Notes under the pieces: model-generated
The model's database searches: none
What the model was told of the DNA's origin: nothing
The model's input: only the letters and a program-made list of their open reading frames with translations
Source: Nitzschia sp. DOCU1
Lineage: Eukaryota; Bacillariophyta; Bacillariophyceae; Bacillariales; Bacillariaceae
Direction of reading: 5' to 3'
DNA: 64,000 bases
Assembly (NCBI GenBank): GCA_951394045.1
Contig: OX595996.1
Location: 2,046,001 to 2,110,000 of the forward strand
Shown: positions 20,936 through 33,100 of the stretch, one piece after another
How the letters are laid out: each line of letters begins with the position of its first letter
Position numbering within the stretch: the first letter of the stretch is position 1
Position numbers and translations under genes: made by a program

Positions 20936-23900
20936 TTAACTGGGATGATCTGGCCACAAGTCCGAGAGTTTCTGTTGGTAGGTGCGATGAAGAGACGGAG
21001 TGCGTGTGCGGGGCCGGGGGCGGGAGCGGTACCATTGATGGAGTGGTGGTGGGCGAGAAGACGAGGGAAATGGGAAGTAGTCGGAAAGACGGGTGGGTTT
21101 AACGGAGGGAAGTCGGGTAGAATTGGATGGGGCGGATCGATGGAGCCGGCGGGCTGCTCGGGAACGCCGGAACGGGGATGGGAGGGGTACTTTCGGGAAG
21201 ATGGTATCGATGGCAGGGGTGGCCAGTTGTTGTTGCTTCTTGGCTTCTCGAACACTATATCTGATCAGGGGTTCGTGAACACTCAGCCAATTTTTAATGG
21301 AGCGTAGGGGTAGCTGAAGATGGGTCTCAACATCGGTGTAGAAACAATCGCGGTCTTCCAGTTGAACACTGTCGCGGAGAGAGTACAATCGGCGTAGTTC
21401 TCGTTCGACGTGGGCCATTTCTGCGCGAGCGGCAGAGGCACGGTCATGACCATGGCGGGCATCGCAGCGAAGTTTCCACATGGCATGGGATTTGTCCAGT
21501 AGCACGCTTATGAGGGAGCTCATCAGAGTCTGACCGGAACGAAAACGGGTGGACAGGGTAGTATTGCTTGCATAGGAATCTTGGAGTTCTTGCCAGTCTC
21601 GGACAAACTTTCCTCGAATAATATGGTCCCAGCCGATATTGTTCTGGGCACAAATCAAAGCACGGTATTTGGAAGGAAAGTCAGACCAGTCAACCTCGTA
21701 TGAGTCGCCGGTAAAATAGCGGGCTAAACCGTGACAAAGAAGTTGAAACAAGACAGGATCCAGCTGTTCCCGAAAGTTGCAATCAAGGTACAGAATGAGG
21801 TCTTGTCGCCAGAGGTGCCGAAGACGGTCAGGACATTGGAAGATATGGTCATCGCTTTCGTTGGCGGAATGGCAGCTTGGACAACGATCATCATACTTAG
21901 CCTCGCGTCGGTGGAGGCGGCCGCCAGTGGGGAGCTGATTGAAGGTAAACTTAGTGATAAATTTCCGTTTGGTCTTTTGGCGTTTTGCACCCTGGCTGAA
22001 AGCCTCCCAATCGATAGTGTCAAAACATTCATCCGTCCAATGGAAGCGTTCGTTGTAGTAGCGTCGAAGAGCCGGTAAAGAAGCTCGAGTCCGGATGGTG
22101 CGTTCGATGCGGCGAGTGACTGTATAGCCCCCGATGGTGAGCTGTGCCCGAGTCAAGGGGTCGAAGGGTACCCTGGGAAACGGGGTGCCCAACAACTCCA
22201 AGGCTTCGGTGCTCAAGGCGTCAGCTTCGATATTCAATTGGACTTGAAAGGGAAGATGGGAAACGGATCGACACTCCATGCCGTCGTCTTGGTGTCCATG
22301 AACGTGATTGATCGTGGGTGCTGTAGGGTATCGTTGCATGAGGTCATGATTCGCAACGATCAGATCCCATTCCGAATGAAGTGTAGTAGTAGCTAGAGAC
22401 GAACAGTTGCTTTTTGACGAGGCCCTGATTGTCGCAATATACATTCAGCGAACCCGGGGGTAGTGCGCGCTGCAGAAATTGAAAACATAGCTGAAGAAAC
22501 CAGTGGCCTGCCTTGCCGCCATAATTCTCCGCCCGATAGGACCGAGGATCATGACCGAAGGTCACGCCCTTGCCACGAGCCAGGCGTTTTTCTGTCGAGA
22601 CTTGGCCGATGACCCAGCCGAAGCTGCCATAGTCGGAGGCTGCACCACCATCCGTTACCAGGGCAAGATCGTTCAAATCGGAAATATCGCCGAAAGCAGA
22701 GTACACATCACCGGACGGAAATTCCCAATGTTGGAGGAGGCAGGAAACATGATCAGGTTGAGCATCGATGAATTCTTGTAAAGTCGCATAGACCGGGACG
22801 GGACACGGTGGAACTGCGTCCGGAAATTGCAGGGGAATTCGAAGGCCATCTTGGATAGACTCACATGGAACTGGTACGCCATCAGGGCACGTGTCGGTCG
22901 AGCGGACGGAAGTGGAGTTGAAAACATGGGTTCGGACCGGGGGATGAACCGCATAGCAGGAGCCATTCCAAACATACAGTTCACAGGTCGCCGGAGAGTA
23001 GAGATAATGCCAGGTGCGTCGGAGAGAAGAATTTCGGTGCAGCCAGCGACCCAGGGGTCGGTGGAGACGGCCATCAGGAAGAGCAAGGAGACGCAGCAAG
23101 CGGCGCCATTTAACCCAATGAGGGTCCATGGGTCTATCTTGACGGGGTTCCAATAGGCGGGAGGTGCTATGTGCCTGGCCTTTTTCACCACGATACACCT
23201 CTTGCTGAATGGAGAGACCATCGACGGTCGCGATGTCCGCCACAGTCAAAACCTCGAGATAAAGGCGACAAGCATTGACAATTCGAATTTCGTCGTCCTT
23301 GAAAGCGCCACATTCGACTGCAAAATCCATGAGATAGAAATCGTGTTCCCGTTGCAAGGCCTGAATCGTAATCCCAGAAATTGTAATCTGGCCGTCAATC
23401 GATACCAAGAAATCTCGAAGCGATTTGATCCAGAAGCCATCGAGATGAGGGAGACGTTGATCAGGATATTCCAGAAGAGGAGTCCCGGTACCCACAGCGT
23501 ATTGAAGGGAATCTAACGTAATCTGCGCCAGGTGACCAGCCTGGCTGCCCGGAGTCCGAAGATTGCGAAGAAGAAGGCGGATTTGCTCAACGCCCTGCTC
23601 AGTCTTGAGATCACGAAAATCAAGACCACAGAATTGGCTCGGGCCAAAGACGACGGCACGGGGGAATTTGCTGGTATAGTTCATCTTTTGTAGTGTGATC
23701 GATACCATGGTCCGTTGGAGGTCGTCGAGTTGTGAGGCTGTTAAGTGCGCGACGCCGAGAGGATACCCAATGCTCGGAAGGAAGAAATTCAGGTAGAATG
23801 TCCAAGCCTCGCCCGGGCGGACAAAGCTGGATGCCAAGAGTCGGGAGAACTTTTTAGCTTTGGCACGTAGCGTTCGAAATTGGGCCCGTTGATTCTCTGC

Positions 23901-26900
23901 CGGAGCCTGGTGACTTCCCAAGATTTTGTGGGCGGTGGTGGATGATAGTTGTTCGATAACGGTGGGTTTGCCAGTGGAATCCCGGACGACAAGACGTGGA
24001 CCAAATTGCCCTGGGCGGAAAACAGGCGCCCCTTTCGTCGTGAAATTGACCCAGAGGAAATGATAATAGCACTTGGACAGCTCCAGATCGCCGCCACTTG
24101 CGTACAGAATGTCACGCCAGAGCTGTGCATCATGTTGGGCTTGCTCAATCATATCTTGCACGGTACTGTCGCGATGCCCTGTTGTTTGACTGTTGTTGTC
24201 ATCGACGAAGCCAACCATTCCCAATTTGAGAACGTTGGAGCGATCTGGATTCTGATAGACGGCCCCATGGCATTGCTGGTCAAATATATCGAAGTAGGTA
24301 GATCCGCTCAGGGCCCAGGCGGGTGGTGACGAAGTACTGCCTTGGCCATTGCCAAACACCGGATGCTCAGGGGAATGCTGGTAAGACTGTTTCGACACTC
24401 CTAGCATGGTCTTGATAAAATACTGCGCGTACTGTAGGAAATCACCCTGGACTTCCGCCACGGTGGCCTGGAGTCCAAAGGACCGTGCAATAAGAATCGT
24501 GATGTGAGCCAACATGCGGTCGTAGCAGGAGGTCGCATCATTATTAAACTTGAGGTGGGGGAGGCGTGTAGCCATAACGTAATCGTACTGAAGGATTTCA
24601 ATCAGGATTGGGTCAAGGGCTTGGCGGCCTGGTCGCGAGCCATAGCAGCCCGGATTCAACAATTGCTTGTCCTCCGCATAGTGGAGCAGGTCTCGGAATT
24701 TGATACCAAAGAAGGCATTGAGGGTGGCTTCATACAGGTGAATCACACGCAGTCGATGCAGATAGGGACTACCCGGTTCCTTTTCGATCATGGCCGTGAC
24801 AACGGTCTTCCAAAGGTCGAAACAATATCCTTTCTTCTCTGCAAATTTCAAAGTAGAAAAATGCGCTTCCCAGATAGCTCGGCGGGCTGACAGGAACTCG
24901 TCATATGCAGCGGAGTCAGCCGATGGATCAAGTCCAGATGGACGGAAGAGAGCATGGTAGTGACTTAGATGTCGTCCTGATGGAGAGGTTGTTGTACGCT
25001 CATCCCACAGCTTGAATTTTTTGATCATCTCCGACAGCTGGAGTAGGTGTTTACGTTCCGGTGCACGTCGCTTGCAGGCCCGGAGAATGTTCTGTGCCTG
25101 CTTGTCTGAAGTGAGTGTAGACACATCGAATGTACCGTCTAGAATAGCGCGGGCAGTAGGCGTGTCAGCCCCCCATCCGATGGCATCAATGACCTCGGGT
25201 TGTGCTAGTGGAGTTGGATGCGCCTGGCCAAAATGTTCGAGGTTCCGGTTGAGTAGGGTGGATTCAATCTCGGTGGGGTCTTGGATAGTGCGCCACTGGG
25301 TAGGATCATCTCGAGGAATTGTCTTGGGGTCAACGGACGGTTCACGAGGTGCTTTCAAAACGGTAATACCACTGGCGGTACGGGGTTGGATGGACGGAAT
25401 CCGTTGATACATCGTCTTTAAGTCTTGTGCCTTCTTATATTGCTCCGCTACCTTGATGGGATCTTTGTCTGGTTGTGCCCGCTGAAGGGCCTGGATGCGC
25501 AGTTGGTGGTACTCCGTCTGCTTGTCACGGGCATGACGTGCGGCCATACGACATTTCTGGCGGATGTGGCGAATGGCTTTAATCGTATCGTCATGTGTCA
25601 AGGGTAGTGCAACTGTCTCCGAGATGGTGGTTTGTTTCTTGTGAATTTGATGAGACATGTCCCAGCCAGTCCGAAACTGGGATAGATGACTTTTCAGAAT
25701 ATGCAGATGAGTCATTGTTGCATGCAGTTCCGTGGTCCATGGTAATCGTCGATAGTACTTGCATTTTAATTCCGCTTGGATCATGCCCCTGAGCAAATCT
25801 CGTTCAACTTTTTCAGCCAGAGCGGCATCGGCAGCGTCGTCTTGTATGAGGGCACGTGCATGCTCGTAGACGCGATGGAGCTCGCAATATTCGTCGAGTG
25901 CTAGGACATACTTTACCAGAAGTGGAGGGACATCGGTGCGGACGAAGCGTGCCGGAGGGTTTGCAATTGGGACTGGTGCACGGTCGAAGATACCAGGTAG
26001 TAGGAGGTCCACGAACAAACCACGATGATCTGAGAAAATGCGATGGTTGAACGGTTCTGCGCCGCAGGCTTTGAGATGCGGTAACATCCTTGAGGAAACA
26101 AAAATATAATCCACGCGTTTCACGCCTCGCGAATAGGTCGGGGTTTCACAGTCGAGGCCGTGTCGATGAATATGGCAATCGGTGAGTTGCCCAGCATCGA
26201 GGATTGATTGGAGGCCGTGCACATCCTCGCCAGTTTCCTCGTTGAAGTCACCCATCAGAATCACATCGCATGATTTGGCATGAAGGGCCCTGACGTGGGC
26301 AGTGAGGTCGCGGATGAAAAAGGACCGAGGATTGGGGTCACGGTGTCCAGCCTGCCGAAGAAGAGACCGTTGCTGTTCGTAGAATGTTTGGTCGCCGTGA
26401 TTGCCCGTCTTTTGTACCACCTGGTAGGCTACGATGATATGAACTTCGCGATTATCCCGTCCCAGAAGACTGATGCCACACCAACGGCCAAGGCTATCAG
26501 AATATTGGCTCCGAACACGGCCAACAAGACAACCGGTGACTCCCAGGAGAAGACCGCCTGGTTTGTCAGGACCCTCGAACGGGATGGAGGAATGACCGAA
26601 TTGTAGTTTGCAGTGGTCCCAGATTGCCCGTTTATAGCGGTAGAATATTTCCGTAGTGGCACGATGGTGTGAATTAACTTTAGTTTCCGCGAACCCGAAT
26701 ATATCCGCCTGAATTTCGTTCATCTGAAAGAATAGGTCACCGACGTCCACACCGTTATCACCAAGGCGGACTCCATTGATATTTTGAAAATATATTCGTA
26801 GTGCTTGCGATTTCCACTTATTTTCTTCGATTTCCATGCAGGCTTTCCCATAGTCAGGGAGCGATAAGAGGAGGTCCAAATCGTCACCGTAAGATACATT

Positions 26901-27050
26901 ATTCTTGAGGTTCTCTGGAGAGACGATAGGGGGTTGACGTGATGCGTTGCGTGGAATGGTGCGTTGCGTGGGGGGTGGAAGATGTGGGGATGTATGGAAC
27001 TTGATGCGATGCTGGGAACGAGGCGGAAGAGTACCCGATGGGCTATTCAT
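20936..27050 (-). pseudogene. LINE ORF2 polyprotein: endonuclease, RT, RNase H, CCHC; one frameshift
   Basis: The main frame 27050..22344 (1,568 codons) encodes an exonuclease-endonuclease-phosphatase type endonuclease (YFQNINGVR about residue 85, MGDFNEE about 265, SDHRG about 339). It continues with a reverse transcriptase (NNDATSCYDRM about 836, GNGQGSTSSPPAWAL about 900, GFVDDNN about 945) and the first part of RNase H (VTDGGAASDYGSFGW, SYRAENYGG, VYCDNQG). At a TAC-TAC-TAC run near 22382-22391 the frame breaks. The rest continues one base over in 22444..20936: the end of RNase H (VHGHQDD, EADALS) and a Cys/His knuckle (CPSCHSANESDDHIFQC). The frameshift should abolish full-length ORF2 from this copy unless it is bypassed. 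Confidence 0.88.
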
Positions 27051-28929
27051 GATGAGGTTGCGTGGCCATTGGCTGATGGAATCCAGCTTGACTGAATCCC
27101 CCAGCAGAATCGTTGTGGGTTAACTCCGAGTTGCCCATCAGGGCATCGCCTTGATATCGATCAATAGTCATCTCGGTTGCAGGACGTTTAGCAGGCGGAG
27201 GCGAGGCTACGCCTCCCGCAGAAGACAAACTGAGCGGGGCACCGGTGAGATGGGTAATCAACTGGGCAAGCATCTGAGTCTGCTGCATTTGAGCTTGCGT
27301 TTGCTGGGCTTGGGCATGTTGTGCCTGGGTCATAAAGTCCATCATGCGTTTGTTCTGCTCGTCTTGGCGGGATAGTACCGTGTCTAGATAGCTGACAACC
27401 GTAGACAGGTCGCCTGATTGCACCGTTTTGGGCACCGATTGTCCTGCTAGAGATTCAGTCACCGATGCCGAGTCTGGTTGAGGAGGGTTCGTTGCGGGGG
27501 CGGGTGCTGGAGCCGGTGTGCCGCCAATGGATGCGGCCAGCACAGGAGCAGGAGTCTGCACCCCAGACAAATCGAAAACCATCTTCGGGCGCCGGTTCCA
27601 AGCATTCTCCGCAATGGATGGGAGGCCGGCACTGTGTTCTGGTTGCGAGGCGGTGCGAAGGATTTGACGAAGGGACTGCACGCGATTCTGCATGGTTTGG
27701 CCATGTCCTGGGGCAGCAAAGGTCAACCGGGGATAGGCACTGTAGTGGTCCAAGTACGAGGCATTCACCATCTGAGGAAATTGGTCCCGAAAGAATTCCG
27801 TGAGAAATGCTTGTGCAGTGGCGAAATTACCGTCTTCGACAATGAATATCCAGCGCCCAGACTTCTCAGAGTTGTCCGTAGGTTGGATTGAATCAATGAT
27901 CTCGAGGGCTGATAGGTATTGCAGAAGGGTACCGTTGAAGTTGCCGGAAGACATGGGGTCTTGACGCATGGGCAGGTCCCAAGCCGAGGGGTGGAGATTA
28001 ACCACAGTGATCCCACGCAGGTCCAGAGTTACATCGTTGTTGTGCATCAAAAACTCTCGATATTCTTCGGAACTGGCCAACAGATGGAAACCAATAGGTA
28101 TAAGTTCGAAGCCGATGTCCGTGGAAGGTATTTCTACCAGTAAATTCTTCGCAAATTCCGCGTACTGGTTGACACAGCAGACCGCGACGACTTCGGAGCT
28201 CACACGTTTATCACCATTGCCAAACTGAATAAGACGCTTTGTGGCAAATACTTCAGGAAGACCAGTAAGGCCCAATTTCTGTGCGTGGGTTTGCTGCTCG
28301 TGGGTAAGTTGCAACCGTGCCATAGCTTGATTTAATTTCTCAGTAAGGCTTTTCTTGTGAACCATATCGGCGTGGGCCCCGCTAGCCCAAGCGATAACAG
28401 AAATCTCTTCCTTCTTGAGTGTCTCGCCCGTCATCCAGAGCCGATTGGCCTGCAACCACGGAAGAAGCTTCTTCTTAACCATTGAGAGATTGTCCTCAGT
28501 AATAAGACAGTGAAGAAGTTTAATCGAAATTTGATTAGTGCTTCGAAGGGTTGTTTCCTTGCGGTGGAAAAAGGCACGATGCTCCGTTTCCGTCTTCGGA
28601 AAATCGTCCAACAACGAGAATGCGGACGGTTTTGGATCGATCACCTCATTGGTGGGCACGTAGTACACCTCCCCCCGAATAACGCTAGATAGCTTCTTCA
28701 GAAACGCCAGGTGGGTCGATGCTAGGTTGAAAGTCGAGGCAGATTGGTCAGCTGCAACGCGAATTTCAAGCGTGAAACTCGTTTTGCCCTCCTGAGCCTT
28801 CAGGACGGCCGCTGAAGCCCGGGTTTTTAGAATGCTGCGGACTGCAGGCTGAGCGGGAGACGTAGTGGTGGGAGTCATCGGCGTAGATGCTCCAGGAACG
28901 GTAGAAACGGGAGCCGAAGTTCCCGTCAT
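27043..28929 (-). CDS. LINE ORF1 protein (gag-like)
   Basis: 628 residues, with ATG at 28929. No CCHC zinc knuckle or RRM signature is evident. The N-terminus is Thr/Pro/Ser-rich; the body (about 50-450) is globular and unrecognised; near residues 535-565 there is a Gln-rich stretch of QAQ/QTQ repeats (TQAQHAQAQQTQAQMQQ) likely to form a coiled coil for multimerisation. By position it should be the RNA-binding protein of the element. Its stop overlaps the ORF2 start in the sequence ATGAATAG. Confidence 0.8.
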   Translation of the reverse strand: MTGTSAPVSTVPGASTPMTPTTTSPAQPAVRSILKTRASAAVLKAQEGKTSFTLEIRVAADQSASTFNLASTHLAFLKKLSSVIRGEVYYVPTNEVIDPKPSAFSLLDDFPKTETEHRAFFHRKETTLRSTNQISIKLLHCLITEDNLSMVKKKLLPWLQANRLWMTGETLKKEEISVIAWASGAHADMVHKKSLTEKLNQAMARLQLTHEQQTHAQKLGLTGLPEVFATKRLIQFGNGDKRVSSEVVAVCCVNQYAEFAKNLLVEIPSTDIGFELIPIGFHLLASSEEYREFLMHNNDVTLDLRGITVVNLHPSAWDLPMRQDPMSSGNFNGTLLQYLSALEIIDSIQPTDNSEKSGRWIFIVEDGNFATAQAFLTEFFRDQFPQMVNASYLDHYSAYPRLTFAAPGHGQTMQNRVQSLRQILRTASQPEHSAGLPSIAENAWNRRPKMVFDLSGVQTPAPVLAASIGGTPAPAPAPATNPPQPDSASVTESLAGQSVPKTVQSGDLSTVVSYLDTVLSRQDEQNKRMMDFMTQAQHAQAQQTQAQMQQTQMLAQLITHLTGAPLSLSSAGGVASPPPAKRPATEMTIDRYQGDALMGNSELTHNDSAGGFSQAGFHQPMATQPHHE

Positions 28930-29009
28930 GGTGAAAAAAAGTTGCGTAGGTTTGAAGGTGAGAATTCTACGGCTAATTTTTTAGCTTATCGACGTCTTCG
29001 ATCGAAGAA

Positions 29010-29027
29010 TTGTGCTATGGCAAGGAA
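29010..29027. repeat. LINE target-site duplication, right copy
   Basis: Identical to 20814..20831. The host reading frame resumes immediately after it with ATGTTACGC. Confidence 0.93.
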
Positions 29028-29368
29028 TGTTACGCTATCAACAAAATCGCCGACGAGGACGATCGATCGACAAGCGAGACGGATTTCAGATTCAGAGTTT
29101 ACGAAAGTATCATACTTTGGATCGGATTGCCGGAAAAGGGTTTTCGGAATCTTCGTGTACTATTACTTCGACAAGTCCTACGCGCAAGTCGAGTCTTGCC
29201 AGCAAAAGTAATAACGGCAAACGGGGCAAGGAACTTGAGGTGACGCTATATGTCAATCGAAATGTGACTTATTATGGAATGATGGCTGCAACTTTCTTCT
29301 GGAAGGGACGAGGAAAACGACGAACGCAAGTGGGAAACTGTAATCGACCAATGGCGTTCAAATGTTGA
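29028..29368 (+). pseudogene. LigB-type dioxygenase-like gene, 3' part (split by LINE)
   Basis: The last 113 residues of the gene begun at 19712, in the frame predicted by the duplicated target site: VLWQG from the duplication is followed by MLRYQQNRRRGRS, a low-complexity Ser/Lys stretch, then VTYYGMMAATFFWKG and a TGA at 29366. A Tyr-Gly-Met-Met type ending would suit the C-terminus of LigB-like proteins. It has no start or promoter of its own. Confidence 0.8.
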
Positions 29369-30148
29369 CGGTAGTAGACTCGCTTCTACCTGCAACTGGA
29401 GGACATTTCTTCTTCTGTATGAATATGATATCGTCCTTGTCGATATCCTTGTACAAGTCCGATAACTTTCTCGTCCTATACCAACTCCGAGGGCCTACTA
29501 TTTCCACCCTGCGCTGTCTATCAAGTTTTTTTTGCGGAATGATACGTATCGAATTCAAGGATCCCTCGGTGATTTCACATAATGAATACATCGCTAACTC
29601 CTACTCTCAAGATATGCTGCGACTGCTAACAACTCCCGTTGACAACTTGAACGTTTTCGGCGCCATTCATTGGAGCGGGAACAGAGCATGAGGAACGAGG
29701 TTGCTTCCACGTAGTAACCTCCACTCGCGGATCGAGTAGCATCGGCACCGGCGATGAATAGTACAATAAGGCAATTGAATCAGGCTGTCGTGTGGCTTTG
29801 TGGGGTTGAGGGCTGCGGCAAGAGAATGTGATGCTATCATCAACGACGACGAGACCGCCACCCACGACACATCAACACCCTAAACGGTTGTCAGAGTTTA
29901 CGAAAGCAGGCTTTGGAAAAGATTTTCGGAAAACTATTGTTGGAAGCTCCATTTATTACTGCTGCGACGAGGGCTAGGAAACTTTGACGGTGGTATTTTC
30001 GGCTCGGGTTTCTTTCAGTTGTGTGGGAAGTGGTGGTTGTTCATCTTTTCGTTTGTCATTAGCGGTGCCATCAATGTTTTTGAGAACATAGTGTAAAACT
30101 ATCTCCATCTTCCATTCTATTACGAACGCAATTTACTCCTGAAAAAAC
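29369..30148. other. Intergenic spacer, no supported gene
   Basis: Convergent spacer between the LigB-like gene and the giant lectin-like gene. A weak echo of the LigB 3' part occurs near 29888 (CAGAGTTTACGAAAG, then GGAAAAG-TTTTCGGAA), suggesting an old partial duplication. Confidence 0.45.
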
Positions 30149-33100
30149 TTAAATCACAGGTGGAGAAGGAACAGAGCATCCAGCCATGTTGACGGGGTCT
30201 GGCTGGCAGCACTTGTAAAGTGCTGGCCTGGGGACATCCGGAGCGTCAACCCAAGTAATAGAGGAATCGTACGTGTATAGACCCCCATATGGCTCGTTGT
30301 CCTTGGTTGGATCGATTGACTTGTTAGGATCTTGACCACCATTCGGATCTGACTCCTCACGCCAATAGGTGAAGGCATTGGAATTCTCTATCAGGGTATT
30401 GTGGTTGGGATGGACGTTCGAGGTGAAGCTACCCGTGCCGTCGGTCCATGCGAATGTCCATGTCCTTACTGCTGCAACGGCGCCTCGGCCGCGCTTCTTC
30501 AAGCCTCGACTCTTTTTGCTTTTCTTCGATTTCTTTGGTGTCGACTTTCCAGGCAGCTTCTTCAGTCCAATGAAGACGAAGTCGAGGTTTAGATCGCCAG
30601 ACGGGAATGAAGCCAGGGCAGCTTCAGCTGCGGCTTGCTCCTCTGCGTTATGGATCGAAGCCATTTGGCATCCCAGCTTCTGAGCAGTCTCATCATGAAC
30701 CGAAAATGAAAGGATAGCATGATTCAAAAAGAAAAATGGATCGCCGTGCTTGCAAGCACACGTGCCGGGGTTCGTGGGAGGATCCGTGGGGGTGGGGGGA
30801 TCGGTGGGGCAATGTAAGTTGGATGGTTCAATGAAGCCTGTAATGTCAATGTCGTCAACGCAATGGCAAGGTTCACAGGAAACAACAGTACTGCCCTCGT
30901 AGTTGCCATTGACTCGGACCGAATTTGTGCTGAGATCCACACACTTTGAATAATACTTGGGCTCGCTGCCCCTCCCTTGACCATGACCATGACCTGATTT
31001 CAGGAGACAAACGGCATTCGTGGAACCCAAGCATCCATATCGGTCCGGTAGGTCTTTGACACACATTGCTCCTGGGTTCGTTGGAGGGTCCGTGGGGGGA
31101 TCCGTGGGGCATCGTAAGTCAGATTCTTCAACTTTAATACCGTCCGTAAAGTCAATGTCGTCAACGCAATGGCAAGGTTCACAGGCAACAACAGTACTGC
31201 CCTGGAATATGCCATTGACTCGGACCGAATTTGTGCTGAGATCCACACACTTTGAATAATACTTGGGCTCGCTGCCCCTCCCTTGACCTTGACCTTGACC
31301 TGATTTCAGGAGACAAACGGCATTCGTGGAACCCAAGCATCCATATCGGTCCGGTAGGTCTTTGACACACATTGCTCCTGGGTTCGTTGGAGGGTCCGTG
31401 GGCTCGGGGTTGGTAGGGGGATCGGTGGGGCATCGTAAGTCGGATTCTTCAACTTTAATATCGTCCGTAATGTCAATGTCGTCAACGCAATGGCAAGGTT
31501 CACAGGCAACAACAGTACTGCCCTGGAATATGCCATTGACTCGGACCGAATTTGTGCTGAGATCCACACACTTTGAATAATACTTGGGCTCGCTGCCCCT
31601 CCCTTGACCTTGACCGTGACCTGATTTCAGGAGACAAACGGCATTCGTGGAACCCAAGCATCCATATCGGTCCGGTAGGTCTTTGACACACATTGCTCCT
31701 GGGTTCGTTGGAGGGTCCGTGGGCTCGGGGTTGGTTGGGGGATCGGTGGGGCATCGTAAGTCGGATTCTTCAACTTTAATATCGTCCGTAATGTCAATGT
31801 CGTCAACGCAATGGCAAGGTTCACAGGCAACAACAGTACTGCCCTGGAATATGCCATTGACTCGGACCGAATTTGTGCTGAGATCCACACACTTTGAATA
31901 ATACTTGGGCTCGCTGCCCCTCCCTTGACCTTGACCGTGACCTGATTTCAGGAGACAAACGGCATTCGTGGAACCCAAGCATCCATATCGGTCCGGTAGG
32001 TCTTTGACACACATTGCTCCTGGGTTCGTTGGAGGGTCCGTGGGCTCGGGGTTGGTTGGGGGATCGGTGGGGCATCGTAAGTCGGATTCTTCAACTTTAA
32101 TATCGTCCGTAGTGTCAATGTCGTCAACGCAATGGCAAGGTTCACAGGCAACAACAGTACTGCCCTGGAATATGCCATTGACTCGGACCGAATTTGTGCT
32201 GAGATCCACACACTTTGAATAATACTTGGGCTCGCTGCCCCTCCCTTGACCTTGACCGTGACCTGATTTCAGGAGACAAACGGCATTCGTGGAACCCAAG
32301 CATCCATATCGGTCCGGTAGGTCTTTGACACACATTGCTCCTGGGTTCGTTGGAGGGTCCGTGGGCTCGGGGTTGGTAGGGGGATCGGTGGGGCATCGTA
32401 AGTCGGATTCTTCAACTTTAATATCGTCCGTAATGTCAATGTCGTCAACGCAATGGCAAGGTTCACAGGCAACAACAGTACTGCCCTGGAATATGCCATT
32501 GACTCGGACCGAATTTGTGCTGAGATCCACACACTTTGAATAATACTTGGGCTCGCTGCCCCTCCCTTGACCATGTCCTGATTTCAGGAGACAAACGGCA
32601 TTCTTAGGGCTCAAGCATCCATATTGGTCGGGTTGATCTTGGACACACAGTGGTCCTGGGCTCGTGGGAGGGTCTGTGGGCTCGGGGTTGGTGGGGGGAT
32701 CGGTGGGGCATCGTAAGTCGGATTCTTCAACTTCAATATCGTCCATCTTGAATGTACCGCTGCCACCAATGGATCCATCAGACTCAGTTTGAGGCACCAG
32801 AACATCAGAAAGTCCCTTCATGACGCTCGAAGTAGTGCTGAAGATGTTGCTAGATGGCAAGCCTTGTAGGCGGGAAAGATACTCGTCAAAGTTGTCATCT
32901 TGGAAGGCAGCATCAAGCAAATAGTTCAATTCGCGGACAGTGGGTAGAAAGATTGACGAGGGATTGAACAGACCAGTGCAGCGGTAGTCTACTTGGACGG
33001 GTTCATCGATGGTAAAGAAGTTGCGGATCATGTAGGTAAGGAAGTCATCCAGGTTGGTCAAAGACGTTTGTTCGAATTCTGCGAATATCATTTCCTCCAA

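Larger units (their letters stand above)
20832..29009 (-). mobile_element. Full-length non-LTR retrotransposon (LINE) with APE endonuclease, RT and RNase H
   Basis: 8,178 bp between exact 18-bp target-site duplications. It reads on the minus strand: an 80-nt 5' leader, ORF1 (28929..27043), ORF2 (27050 to about 20936, one frameshift), and a roughly 100-nt 3' UTR ending in a GTTT-type tail (GTTTGTTTGT) instead of poly(A). The intact 5' end, long ORFs and perfect duplications point to a recent insertion. Domain order in ORF2 is endonuclease, reverse transcriptase, RNase H, zinc knuckle. I do not assign a clade. Confidence 0.93.

Noticed and set aside
29886..29935. Second copy of LigB 3' sequence
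   Set aside because: Only one 15-bp word and scattered matches; too short to call a duplicated exon.
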